A DNA stretch of 64,000 nucleotides, taken from Qipengyuania aestuarii (lineage in GTDB: Bacteria; Pseudomonadota; Alphaproteobacteria; Sphingomonadales; Sphingomonadaceae). The position numbers and the translations under genes are program-made. Location: positions 620,001 through 684,000 of the forward strand of contig NZ_JAIGNP010000001.1 of NCBI RefSeq assembly GCF_019711535.1, in the 5' to 3' direction. The notes under the pieces are model-generated. The model was not told the origin of the DNA and did not search any database. It was given only the letters and a program-made list of their open reading frames with translations. This document shows positions 8,830-16,309 of this stretch, in pieces (position 1 is the first letter of the stretch; each line of letters opens with the position of its first letter).

Positions 8830-9684
8830 ATGACCATCTCGGTAAAGATACGCGCGCTCGCCTTGGCCGCTGTAAGCTCCCTCGCGCTTTCGGGGTGCCT
8901 CCTCTCCCCTGGCTCCTTCATGAGCAAACTGCATGTGATGAAGGATGGCACCTTTTCCTACAGTTACGATGGAGAAATCCAGATGCTGGCTCTGTCCAAG
9001 CTGGCGGAGATGGGAAACAAGGGCGAAACGACCTTCGAAGCGGAATGCTGGGACGACGATTTCGAGGAGCGTGAGTGCACGGCCGAAGAAATCGAAGAGC
9101 AAAAGACCGCCTGGGATGCGTCGGCCGAGCAGCGCGAAGCGAAAAGCCGCAGAGAGGTTGAGCAGGCAAAAGCCTTGTTCGGCGGTATCGATCCTTCGAA
9201 CCCGGAGGCGGCGCAGGAGCTGGCCGATCACCTTTCGCGACAACGCGGATGGGATCAGGTCATCTACAAGGGCGACGGCCTTTTCGAAGTGGACTTCAAC
9301 ATTTCAGGACGGATGAGCCACGACTTCGTCTTCCCGGTAGTCGAGAAGATGCCCGTGGCGAACAGCTTCGTCACTGTCGTGCTGCGCAAGGATAATCAGA
9401 TCCGCGTGGATGCGCCTGGTTTTGCCAATGCCGGCAGCGGCAATCCGATGCATGGCATGATGGGCGGAATGGCCGGCATGATGCAGATGATGATGGAGGA
9501 AGAAGGGGGTGAGATGCCAGAGGTTGTGCTTCCCGACGGGACCTTCACGATCATTACCGATGGGCGCATTCTTGCCAACAACACCGACGAAGGGCCCAAG
9601 ACCGTGGCCAAGGGACAGTCGCTGAGCTGGGACGTGACCCCGCGGAGCGAGCAGGCGCCGACGGCTTTGATTGCCCTCGACTAG
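8830..9684 (+). CDS. Lipoprotein of unknown function
   Basis: 284 residues. The N-terminus is a lipoprotein signal peptide with lipobox LALSGC, so the mature protein should be lipid-anchored in the envelope. The mature region is acidic, with a charged alpha-helical stretch (EEIEEQKTAWDASAEQREAKSRREVEQ) interrupted by two cysteines (ECWDDD, RECTAEE) that could form a disulfide. A Met/Gly-rich patch near residue 212 (MHGMMGGMAGMMQMMMEEE) looks like a flexible or metal-binding loop. The gene starts 21 bp after rlmB on the same strand and ends before a strong bidirectional terminator. I do not recognise the family. Confidence 0.8.
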   Translation: MTISVKIRALALAAVSSLALSGCLLSPGSFMSKLHVMKDGTFSYSYDGEIQMLALSKLAEMGNKGETTFEAECWDDDFEERECTAEEIEEQKTAWDASAEQREAKSRREVEQAKALFGGIDPSNPEAAQELADHLSRQRGWDQVIYKGDGLFEVDFNISGRMSHDFVFPVVEKMPVANSFVTVVLRKDNQIRVDAPGFANAGSGNPMHGMMGGMAGMMQMMMEEEGGEMPEVVLPDGTFTIITDGRILANNTDEGPKTVAKGQSLSWDVTPRSEQAPTALIALD

Positions 9685-9706
9685 GACGCTAAGTTTACCC
9701 ACCACA

Positions 9707-9746
9707 CAAAAACGCCGCAGCCTCTTATCGAGACTGCGGCGTTTCC
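9707..9746. terminator. Bidirectional rho-independent terminator
   Basis: A perfect 11-bp stem AAACGCCGCAG / CTGCGGCGTTT (9710-9720 and 9734-9744) with a 13-nt loop and A/T tracts on both sides. It sits between the convergent lipoprotein gene and hupB and can serve both. Confidence 0.85.
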
Positions 9747-9766
9747 ATGTCCGATAGGAGCGCGTC

Positions 9767-10039
9767 TTAGTTGACGGCGTCCTTGAGGCCCTTGCCGGCC
9801 TTGAACTTCGGCTGGTTCGAAGCGGGGATGTTCATCGGTTCACCGGTGCGCGGGTTGCGGCCGGTCGATGCCTTGCGCTTGGCAACCGAGAAGGTGCCGA
9901 AGCCGACGAGGCGCACTTCGTCACCGTCGGACAGCGACTTGGTGATAGCGTCGAAAACGCCTTCGACAGCGCTGGAAGCATCGCTCTTCGAGAGACCGCT
10001 TGTTTCGGCAACTGCGGCAATCAGATCGTTCTTGTTCAT
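9767..10039 (-). CDS. hupB: HU family DNA-binding protein
   Basis: 90-residue histone-like nucleoid protein. It has the full HU pattern: N-terminal helices MNKNDLIAAVAETSGLSKSD, the core VRLVGFGTFSVAKRKA, and the DNA-intercalating arm with RNPRTGEPMNIPAS. It bends and compacts DNA as a dimer. It is transcribed alone on the minus strand, downstream of lon, the same neighbourhood as the lon-hupB order of many Proteobacteria. Length and motifs are standard, with nothing unusual. Confidence 0.95.
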   Translation of the reverse strand: MNKNDLIAAVAETSGLSKSDASSAVEGVFDAITKSLSDGDEVRLVGFGTFSVAKRKASTGRNPRTGEPMNIPASNQPKFKAGKGLKDAVN

Positions 10040-10110
10040 TATTCTTGAAACCCCCTCATTACGAGTTCTGAATTTGTAGTCCGGTGAATCACTTCAACCG
10101 AGAGGCCGGG

Positions 10111-10139
10111 AATTGAGAGGCTTTTGCGCTCCGTGTCAA
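10111..10139 (-). promoter_or_regulatory. Candidate hupB promoter
   Basis: On the minus strand a TTGACA box (10134-10139) is followed after 17 bp by TCAATT (10111-10116), 72 bp before the hupB start. The -35 is consensus and the -10 is weak. Confidence 0.3.
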
Positions 10140-10207
10140 AGGCAAATTCCCCCGAAAACGGCGGGTTAACTCGCTGAAACCCTATTTCTGCGGCAAAACG
10201 GGCATTT

Positions 10208-10243
10208 GATATGCCGCAGCGATTGCATTCGCTGCAGCATATC
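10208..10243. repeat. Long inverted repeat between lon and hupB
   Basis: Arms of 15 nt (GATATGCCGCAGCGA and its complement with one mismatch) around a 6-nt loop TTGCAT. It lies 10 bp after the lon stop and upstream of the hupB promoter region. It could terminate lon, although the T-tract after the stem is poor on the minus strand, or it could be a protein-binding palindrome. Confidence 0.6.
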
Positions 10244-10253
10244 ATGTCTTTTG

Positions 10254-12647
10254 TTAATGCGCGGTCGGCACCGATCCGCCCATTTGGGGATGGCCCGGCT
10301 GGCTGGCGAGGTCGTCGGCTTCGGTCCATTCGATGGGTGACGGCAGCGACGTGAGCGCGTGTTCCAGCACCTCGTCGACATGGCTGACCGCCACGATCTC
10401 GAGACCCTGCTTCACATTCTCGGGAATCTCGGCAAGGTCCTTCACGTTCTCTTCCGGGATCAGCACCTTCTTGATGCCGCCCCGCAGCGCTGCGAGCAGC
10501 TTTTCCTTCAGACCGCCGATGGGCAGCACCCGCCCGCGCAGCGTGACTTCGCCCGTCATCGCGACATCGGGACGCACGGCGACGCCCGACAGGGTCGAGA
10601 CGATCGAGGTGACCATGCCGATACCCGCGCTCGGGCCATCCTTGGGCACCGCCCCTTCGGGCAAGTGGATGTGGATGTTCTTGCGCTGGAAGATGCTGGG
10701 CTTGATGCCGTAGTGCGGCGCCCTCGCCTTCACGAAACTAAAGGCCGCAGCGACGCTTTCGTTCATCACTTCGCCCAGCTTGCCGGTGGTCTTGATCTCG
10801 CCCTTGCCCGGCGTGGTGACGCTTTCGATGGTCAGCAATTCGCCGCCCACCTCGGTCCATGCGAGGCCGGTGACCGCGCCGACCTGCGCTTCGTCCTCGC
10901 CCATGCCGTGCTTGAACTTGCGCACTCCGGCGAACTCGGCGAGGTTTTCGGGCGTGATGCGCACGCTTTCCGCCTTGCCTTCGAGTATCCGGCGCAGGCT
11001 CTTGCGCGCCAGCCGTGCCAGTTCACGTTCCAGCGTACGGACGCCCGCTTCGCGCGTATAGTAGCGGATCAGATCGCGCAGGCCGTCTTCGGTCAGCTCG
11101 AATTCGCCGTCCTTGAGGCCGTGATCCTTGATCTGCTTCTGCAGCAGATGGCGGGTCGCGATCTCGACCTTCTCGTCTTCCGTATAGCCTTCGAGCCGGA
11201 TGATCTCCATCCGGTCGAGCAGCGGCTGCGGCAGGTTGAGGCTGTTGGCCGTGGTGACGAACATGATGTCCGACAGATCGAGGTCCAGCTCCAGATAGTG
11301 GTCCTGGAACTTGCTGTTCTGTTCGGGGTCCAGCACTTCGAGCAGCGCCGAAGCCGGATCGCCGCGGAAGTCCTGGCCCAGCTTGTCGATCTCGTCGAGC
11401 AGGAAGAGCGGATTGCTCTTGCCGGCTTTCCTCAGATTGGTGACGATCTTGCCCGGCAGCGAGCCGATATAGGTACGCCGGTGGCCACGGATCTCGGCCT
11501 CGTCGCGCACGCCGCCCAGCGACTGGCGGATGAACTCGCGCCCCGTCGCCTTGGCGATCGACTTGCCGAGGCTGGTCTTGCCGACACCCGGAGGGCCGAC
11601 GAGGCACAGGATCGGGCCTTTCAGCTTATTGGTCCGCGCCTGCACGGCGAGATATTCGATGATCCGGTCCTTGACCTTCTCCAGCGCATAGTGATCCGCA
11701 TCGAGGATCTCCTGCGCTTCCGCAATGTCCTTCTTGACCTTGCTCTTCTTGCCCCACGGCAGGCCGAGCAGCACGTCGAGATAGTTGCGGATCACGGTCG
11801 CTTCGGCGCTCATCGGCTGCATGGCCTTGAGCTTCTTCAGCTCGCTTTCGGCCTTGGCGCGCGCTTCCTTCGACAGCTTGGTCTTGCCGATCTTCTCGGT
11901 CAGTTCGGCAATCTCGTTGCCGCCATCCTCGTCGCCGTCGCCTAGCTCGTTCTGGATCGCCTTCAGCTGTTCGTTGAGGTAGTATTCGCGCTGGGTCTTT
12001 TCCATCTGGCGCTTCACGCGGCCACGGATGCGGCGTTCGACCTGCAGCACCGACAGTTCGCCTTCCATGAAGGACATGACCATTTCGAGGCGCTTGAGCG
12101 GATCGGGTTCGACCAGCAGCGATTGCTTGTCCGAAACCTTCGCCTGGATCGCGGCGGCGATGGTATCGGCCAGATCGCCGGCATCGTCGATTTCGCCCAG
12201 CTGTTCGGCGGCATCTTCGCCGATCTTCTTGTTGAGCTTGGCGTATTCGCCGAACTGTTCGACCACCTGGCGCATCATCGCGCTGATTTCGGTGCCCGAC
12301 GTGGTCGGTTCCTCGATTTCGGTGACTTCGGCGGCGACATATTCGTCCACCGTGCGCAGTTCCTTCAGCTTGGCGCGGGCCTGGCCTTCGACCAGCACGC
12401 GCACGGTGCCATCGGGCAGCTTCAGCAGCTGGAGCACCTGCGCGATGACGCCGGTATCGTAAAGGTCGCGGGCCTCGGGATCGTCACAGCCCGGATCGAG
12501 CTGCGAGAGGAGGAAGATGTCCTTGGAGCCTTCCATCGCGACTTCCAGCGCCGCCACCGATTTGTCGCGCCCCACGAAGAGGGGGACGACCATGCCGGGG
12601 AAAACGACGATGTCGCGCAAGGGAAGGAGGGGAAAGGTCTCTGTCAT
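10254..12647 (-). CDS. lon: ATP-dependent Lon protease
   Basis: 797-residue AAA+ serine protease that degrades misfolded and regulatory proteins; in Alphaproteobacteria it also removes cell-cycle factors. Domain order is an N-terminal LON substrate domain ([17 protein letters not shown]), an AAA+ module with Walker [10 protein letters not shown] and the [13 protein letters not shown] region, and a C-terminal protease domain. The catalytic Ser-Lys dyad is at about Ser673 (KDGPSAGI) and Lys716 (GGLKEKLL). Two in-frame ATGs exist upstream at 12662 and 12653; I chose 12647 because it matches the usual family start. Confidence 0.96.
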   Translation of the reverse strand: MTETFPLLPLRDIVVFPGMVVPLFVGRDKSVAALEVAMEGSKDIFLLSQLDPGCDDPEARDLYDTGVIAQVLQLLKLPDGTVRVLVEGQARAKLKELRTVDEYVAAEVTEIEEPTTSGTEISAMMRQVVEQFGEYAKLNKKIGEDAAEQLGEIDDAGDLADTIAAAIQAKVSDKQSLLVEPDPLKRLEMVMSFMEGELSVLQVERRIRGRVKRQMEKTQREYYLNEQLKAIQNELGDGDEDGGNEIAELTEKIGKTKLSKEARAKAESELKKLKAMQPMSAEATVIRNYLDVLLGLPWGKKSKVKKDIAEAQEILDADHYALEKVKDRIIEYLAVQARTNKLKGPILCLVGPPGVGKTSLGKSIAKATGREFIRQSLGGVRDEAEIRGHRRTYIGSLPGKIVTNLRKAGKSNPLFLLDEIDKLGQDFRGDPASALLEVLDPEQNSKFQDHYLELDLDLSDIMFVTTANSLNLPQPLLDRMEIIRLEGYTEDEKVEIATRHLLQKQIKDHGLKDGEFELTEDGLRDLIRYYTREAGVRTLERELARLARKSLRRILEGKAESVRITPENLAEFAGVRKFKHGMGEDEAQVGAVTGLAWTEVGGELLTIESVTTPGKGEIKTTGKLGEVMNESVAAAFSFVKARAPHYGIKPSIFQRKNIHIHLPEGAVPKDGPSAGIGMVTSIVSTLSGVAVRPDVAMTGEVTLRGRVLPIGGLKEKLLAALRGGIKKVLIPEENVKDLAEIPENVKQGLEIVAVSHVDEVLEHALTSLPSPIEWTEADDLASQPGHPQMGGSVPTAH

Positions 12648-12843
12648 ATGCATTCTGTCCATCTGCGGCCTGCGAGCGAGGCCGTGGCGTTCCTGCGAGA
12701 TATGGGTAGCGCGCCGCCAAGGTGCAACGCCCCGCAGAGGCTAAGCTGTGCACAGCGCGCCGCGTTCAGCTTCGCCGCCGGGAAGCTGAAGGATGGAGCG
12801 CCTGGAGCACAGTCCTGAGGATAAAAAATCCGCTGCCAATGCA

Positions 12844-12881
12844 AAAGGCCGCAGCGATCTCTCGCGCGGCCCCTGCGGCTT
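12844..12881 (-). terminator. Rho-independent terminator of dnaX-ybaB
   Basis: On the minus strand the stem GCCGCAG / CTGCGGC (7 bp plus flanking pairs and one bulge) is followed by CTTTTGC. It lies about 65 bp beyond the ybaB stop. The remaining 12648-12947 stretch between lon and ybaB otherwise shows no gene and presumably holds the lon promoter. Confidence 0.65.
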
Positions 12882-12947
12882 GTCGAATCCAAGGTCATGG
12901 CCCGGCGCTAACACAGGCGCGGCCTTGTAGGAAAGTGCCGGGAAAGC

Positions 12948-13289
12948 TCAGCCCAGACCGGGGATATTCATGCCCGGCGGCAGGCCCATTCCGCCCTGGA
13001 TCGCTTCCATCTCTTCGGCGGACTTGCGATCGGCCTTGTCGCGCGCATCGTTGAAGGCGGCAGCGACGAGGTCTTCGACCATCTGCTTTTCTTCCGGTTT
13101 CATCAGGCTTTCATCGATCTGCACGCCAAGGATCCGGCCCCGCGCCGTGGCGCGCACCTTGACCAGCCCGCCACCGGATGCGCCTTCGACCTCGATCGTG
13201 TCGAGTTTGGCCTGCGCGTCGTTCATCTGCGTCTGGATCTGTTCGGCAGCCTTCTGTGCCGCGGCGATCATTTCTTCCATCGATTTCAT
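12948..13289 (-). CDS. ybaB: YbaB/EbfC family nucleoid-associated protein
   Basis: 113-residue DNA-binding protein of the YbaB/EbfC family. It shows the N-terminal helix MEEMIAAAQKAAEQIQTQM, the beta-sheet signature VEGASGGGLVKVRATARG, and the C-terminal VAAAFNDARDKADRKSAEEM with a Gly/Pro-rich tail GLPPGMNIPGLG. It acts as a dimer binding DNA, possibly linked to replication or recombination given its conserved place after dnaX. The gap to dnaX is only 10 bp, so the two form one operon ending at the terminator downstream. Confidence 0.93.
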   Translation of the reverse strand: MKSMEEMIAAAQKAAEQIQTQMNDAQAKLDTIEVEGASGGGLVKVRATARGRILGVQIDESLMKPEEKQMVEDLVAAAFNDARDKADRKSAEEMEAIQGGMGLPPGMNIPGLG

Positions 13290-13299
13290 CTATCTGTCC

Positions 13300-15198
13300 T
13301 CATGCTCTGCGGTTCCACGGAACCTCGCGCCGGATCGGGGGCATATCGGCGCCGTCTTCTATCATTTCGGCATCGGGAAAGGCAGCTTCAACCGCTTTCA
13401 CCATGGGATGCTCCCGCATTGCCGCTTTGGCCGCCTCGGCCTTGGCCTGGCGTTCCTCTTCCATCGACGGCCGGGCCAGCGAAGGATCGCCGGTTTCCAG
13501 CTGCCAGCGGGTTTCGGTGATGGCGTAGAGCGCGTCTTTCAACACCGGTTCGATCGCATCCGAATAACGCGCATCGCGGGCATAGACGAGCTTGCCGTGT
13601 TCCACGCTGATCGGGCGGATCTGCAGGCGCATGATGCTTTCCGCCTGAAGCTTTCCGGCGGCGGACACCTTCTCGACCAGCTCTTCCCAGTCGAGCGCGG
13701 CGCTGGGCGCGCTGCCACCGCCCTCTCCCGCGTTTCCGCCCGAGGTGGGCGCAGGGGCCGGGGCGCGCGCCGCGAGTTCTTCCAGCTTCTTCGCCAGCCT
13801 GCCCGGATCGGGCATGGACGAGGCGTGCAGCACCCGCAGCAGCGCCATGCGCGCCGAAACCAGCGGATCGGGCGCCTGCCGCACTTCCTCGTGCCCCTTG
13901 AGGAGCAATTGCCACAGCCGGTGGACCTGCCCGACATCCAGCCGGTTCGCCCACTCGGTCAGCTGTTCGCGCTCTTCGGCGGTGGTGGCATCGGCTTCGC
14001 CGCCTGCCACCTGCGCCAGCGCGATCCGGTGGGTGAGGTCCATCAGGCTGCGCATCAGCGCCAGCGGTTCGACGCCCAGCGCATATTGATCGTCCACCCC
14101 GGCCAGCGCCGCCTTGGCATCGCCATCGAGAATCTGTGCGAACAGTCGCCGCTGCGCGCCGCGATCGGCAAGGCCCAGCATGTCGCGCACCCGCTCTGCC
14201 GTGACCATGCCGCCCGTATCCATATCGGCATGGGCGATCGCCTGATCGAGGATCGACAGCCCGTCGCGCACCGACCCTTCGGCGGCATTGGCGACGATAT
14301 GGAGCGCCTCGTCCTCGGCTTCGACACCTTCCTTGCGGCAGATTTCGGCGAAATGCGCTTCGAGCAGATCGGACGGGATGCGGCGCAGGTCGAAGCGCTG
14401 CGTCCGGCTCAGCACCGTGACGGGCAGCTTGTCGACCTCGGTCGTCGCGAAGAGGAATTTCACATGCGCAGGCGGTTCTTCCAGCGTCTTGAGCAACGCG
14501 TTGAACGCATTGCGCGACAGCATGTGGACTTCGTCGATAATGTAGATCTTGTAGCGCGCCGAAACCGCGGCATAGCGCACCGCCTCGATGATCTCGCGCA
14601 CGTCGTCCACGCCCGTATGCGATGCGGCGTCCATCTCGATCACGTCGATATGGCGGCCCTCGGCAATCGCCCGGCACGGTTCGCACACGCCGCAGGGGCT
14701 GATCGTGGGGCCGCCCTCGCCATCGGGACCGATGCAGTTCAGCGCCTTGGCGATGAGGCGCGCGGTGGAGGTCTTGCCCACCCCGCGCACGCCGGTCATC
14801 AGGAAGGCATGCGCCAGCCGGTCGCGCGCAATCGCATTGGCCAGCGTGCGGACCATGGCATCCTGCCCGATCAGTTCGGCAAAGGTCTGCGGCCGGTATT
14901 TGCGCGCAAGCACGCGGTATGGCTGCGCAGCTTCGGCGGCAGGCTCTGCCGGGGCGGCCGCTTCGGGCGCGGCGGATTCGGGTTTGGTAGACTCTGGCTG
15001 GGATGAAGCCGGTTCGGGGTCTGCCGGTGGCGAACCCTGTTCCAGCTCGGGCTCGGGCTCGGGCTCAGGCAGGGCATCGGGCGCGTCGCCGAACATCGAA
15101 TTCTGCCCCGCTGCTTCCAGATCGGCCGCGCTCGGCGCGTGGTCTTCGGTCTCGGTCTCCCAAGGAAGACCGTCAGAATTGTCCGGTGAATCACCCAT
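13300..15198 (-). CDS. dnaX: DNA polymerase III subunit gamma/tau
   Basis: Clamp-loader ATPase of the replisome, 632 residues. An acidic Pro/Glu-rich N-terminal extension of about 90 residues, common in sphingomonads, precedes the AAA+ core. That core has the tau/gamma start YRVLARKYRPQTFAELIGQD, Walker A GVRGVGKTSTARL, the zinc-binding CGVCEPC knuckle, and the DEVHMLS Walker B region. The C-terminus is a tau-like domain. No A-rich slippery sequence for gamma production was identified by eye. It is divergent from the DUF4188 gene, and ybaB follows 10 bp downstream. Confidence 0.95.
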   Translation of the reverse strand: MGDSPDNSDGLPWETETEDHAPSAADLEAAGQNSMFGDAPDALPEPEPEPELEQGSPPADPEPASSQPESTKPESAAPEAAAPAEPAAEAAQPYRVLARKYRPQTFAELIGQDAMVRTLANAIARDRLAHAFLMTGVRGVGKTSTARLIAKALNCIGPDGEGGPTISPCGVCEPCRAIAEGRHIDVIEMDAASHTGVDDVREIIEAVRYAAVSARYKIYIIDEVHMLSRNAFNALLKTLEEPPAHVKFLFATTEVDKLPVTVLSRTQRFDLRRIPSDLLEAHFAEICRKEGVEAEDEALHIVANAAEGSVRDGLSILDQAIAHADMDTGGMVTAERVRDMLGLADRGAQRRLFAQILDGDAKAALAGVDDQYALGVEPLALMRSLMDLTHRIALAQVAGGEADATTAEEREQLTEWANRLDVGQVHRLWQLLLKGHEEVRQAPDPLVSARMALLRVLHASSMPDPGRLAKKLEELAARAPAPAPTSGGNAGEGGGSAPSAALDWEELVEKVSAAGKLQAESIMRLQIRPISVEHGKLVYARDARYSDAIEPVLKDALYAITETRWQLETGDPSLARPSMEEERQAKAEAAKAAMREHPMVKAVEAAFPDAEMIEDGADMPPIRREVPWNRRA

Positions 15199-15284
15199 GC
15201 CGACCTAGGTAGGCGCTAAGCCGCCTTTTGCGAAGCTTGACATTTAGGTTTCGATTTGAAATCTATTTTGGAAAGGAGGTAGCC

Positions 15285-15773
15285 ATGGCTGTCAATGCAG
15301 GGCGGATGACCGCCGATTTCACCGGTCCGCTGGTGGTGTTCGTGATCGGAATGCGGATCAACCATTTCCACAAGATTGGCAAATGGTGGCCGGTATTGAG
15401 CGCGATGGGCCCGATGCTGAAAGAACTTTCGGCCAATCCGGACAGCGGTTTTCTGGGCACGGAATATTGCCTGCAGGGGCCGCGCCAGGTGATGCTGCTG
15501 CAATATTGGCGGGATTTCGACAGTCTCGAACGCTACGCCCGCTCGCGTGACGAGAAGCACTGGCCGGCCTGGGTCGCCTTCAACAGGAATGTCGGGAATG
15601 ACGGGACCGTGGGCATTTTCCACGAGACCTATACGGTGGCAGGCGGGGCGCATGAGACGATCTATGCCAACATGCCGCCCTTCGGCCTCGGCAAGTTCGC
15701 GGGCGTGGTCCCGGCGACGCATTCGCGCAGTGCGGCGCGCAGCCGGATGCGGATCAGTACCGATGCTGGGTGA
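15285..15773 (+). CDS. DUF4188-like domain protein
   Basis: 162 residues starting at ATG 15285 behind a near-perfect Shine-Dalgarno GAAAGGAGG. The sequence (NAGRMTADFTGPLVVFVIGMR, then KWWPVLSAMGPML and LLQYWRDFDSLERYARS) resembles the DUF4188 family, related to dimeric alpha/beta-barrel monooxygenases and aldoxime dehydratase-like proteins. Conserved His and Trp residues (HFHKIGKWW, EKHWPAW) could bind haem or substrate. No partner genes are present. The protein is likely cytoplasmic; its substrate is unknown. Confidence 0.7.
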   Translation: MAVNAGRMTADFTGPLVVFVIGMRINHFHKIGKWWPVLSAMGPMLKELSANPDSGFLGTEYCLQGPRQVMLLQYWRDFDSLERYARSRDEKHWPAWVAFNRNVGNDGTVGIFHETYTVAGGAHETIYANMPPFGLGKFAGVVPATHSRSAARSRMRISTDAG

Positions 15774-15777
15774 TTAA

Positions 15778-15864
15778 GGAGCCGAGCGACCCGCCGCAAT
15801 TCACCTGGGCTGCTTCCTTCCGGACCTGACCCGGTGAGCGAACGCAAACGTCCACCCGACTCCC
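15778..15864 (-). ncRNA. ffs: Signal recognition particle RNA (4.5S-type)
   Basis: On the minus strand the conserved SRP core is present at 15808-15831 (key elements GGTCAGGTCC, then GGAAGGAAGCAGCC) at the tip of a long hairpin. Its arms, starting GGGAGTC and ending GGCTCC, pair with G-U wobbles. The RNA is about 87 nt, the small bacterial type lacking an Alu domain. It binds Ffh to target membrane proteins. It sits upstream of dnaX on the same strand, a position common in this group. Confidence 0.9.
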
Positions 15865-15907
15865 GGCGCGCCATATGGCCGGGTGGAAACGTCTTTTCAA
15901 GCAAAAC

Positions 15908-16008
15908 GTCACCGCGAGCCGGAGGCGCGGCGATCCAGCTCTATTGCTCCGCCAGTCTGACAGGTCGCAAACTGGATTGCCGCGTTGCCTGCGGCTCCTC
16001 GCAATGAC
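15908..16008. repeat. REP-like palindromic repeat, copy 1
   Basis: About 100 bp with an imperfect inverted-repeat layout: a left arm GTCACCGCGAG...GCGATCCAG (15908-15938) and a right arm with CTGGATTGCCGCG...CTCGCAATGAC (15972-16008). The right arm matches a second copy at 26055-26090 with one mismatch over 36 bp. It lies between genes, as expected for an extragenic palindrome. Confidence 0.75.
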
Positions 16009-16013
16009 AATGC

Positions 16014-16292
16014 TCAGCGGAAATTGTCGGCGTAGGCCTGCAGCTTGAGGTTGTGCGGAGGAGTGGCGTGGACGCGGGCGGCGATGCCGTATTTCTCGGC
16101 ATAGGCCTTGGCCTCGTCCTTGCTGGGGAATTTGAGCTGCACCTGCGCCTGCGTATCGCCGCTGCCGGTCCAGCCCATCAGCGGGTCTGCACGCCGCGCT
16201 TCGGACTGTTCGAATTCCAGCACCCATTCATCGGTGCGGGCCTTGCCCGATTGCATCGCGCTCTGCGGTCTTTGATAGATTCGTGCAGCCAT
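16014..16292 (-). CDS. ETC complex I subunit (NDUFS4-like)
   Basis: 92 residues similar to the alphaproteobacterial accessory subunit of NADH:quinone oxidoreductase related to mitochondrial NDUFS4 (18 kDa). Family marks include an N-terminal ARIYQRPQSAMQSG, the central WVLEFE, MGWTGSGDTQAQVQLKFPSKDEAKAYAEKYG, and a C-terminal Tyr/Asn-rich tail. It probably sits on the peripheral arm of complex I. It is transcribed toward the SRP RNA, 17 bp downstream of hrpB on the same strand; the nuo operon is not in this window. Confidence 0.85.
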   Translation of the reverse strand: MAARIYQRPQSAMQSGKARTDEWVLEFEQSEARRADPLMGWTGSGDTQAQVQLKFPSKDEAKAYAEKYGIAARVHATPPHNLKLQAYADNFR

Positions 16293-16309
16293 AGTCAGCG
16301 CTCTCTAAT

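Noticed and set aside
10359..11945. Long open frame antisense to lon (about 528 codons)
   Set aside because: Lon motifs and length are fully conserved on the minus strand, so the plus-strand frame is a shadow.
12970..15006. Long open frame antisense to dnaX (about 678 codons)
   Set aside because: The dnaX reading has clear AAA+ motifs and codon bias; the antisense frame shows none and is a by-product of GC-rich third positions.
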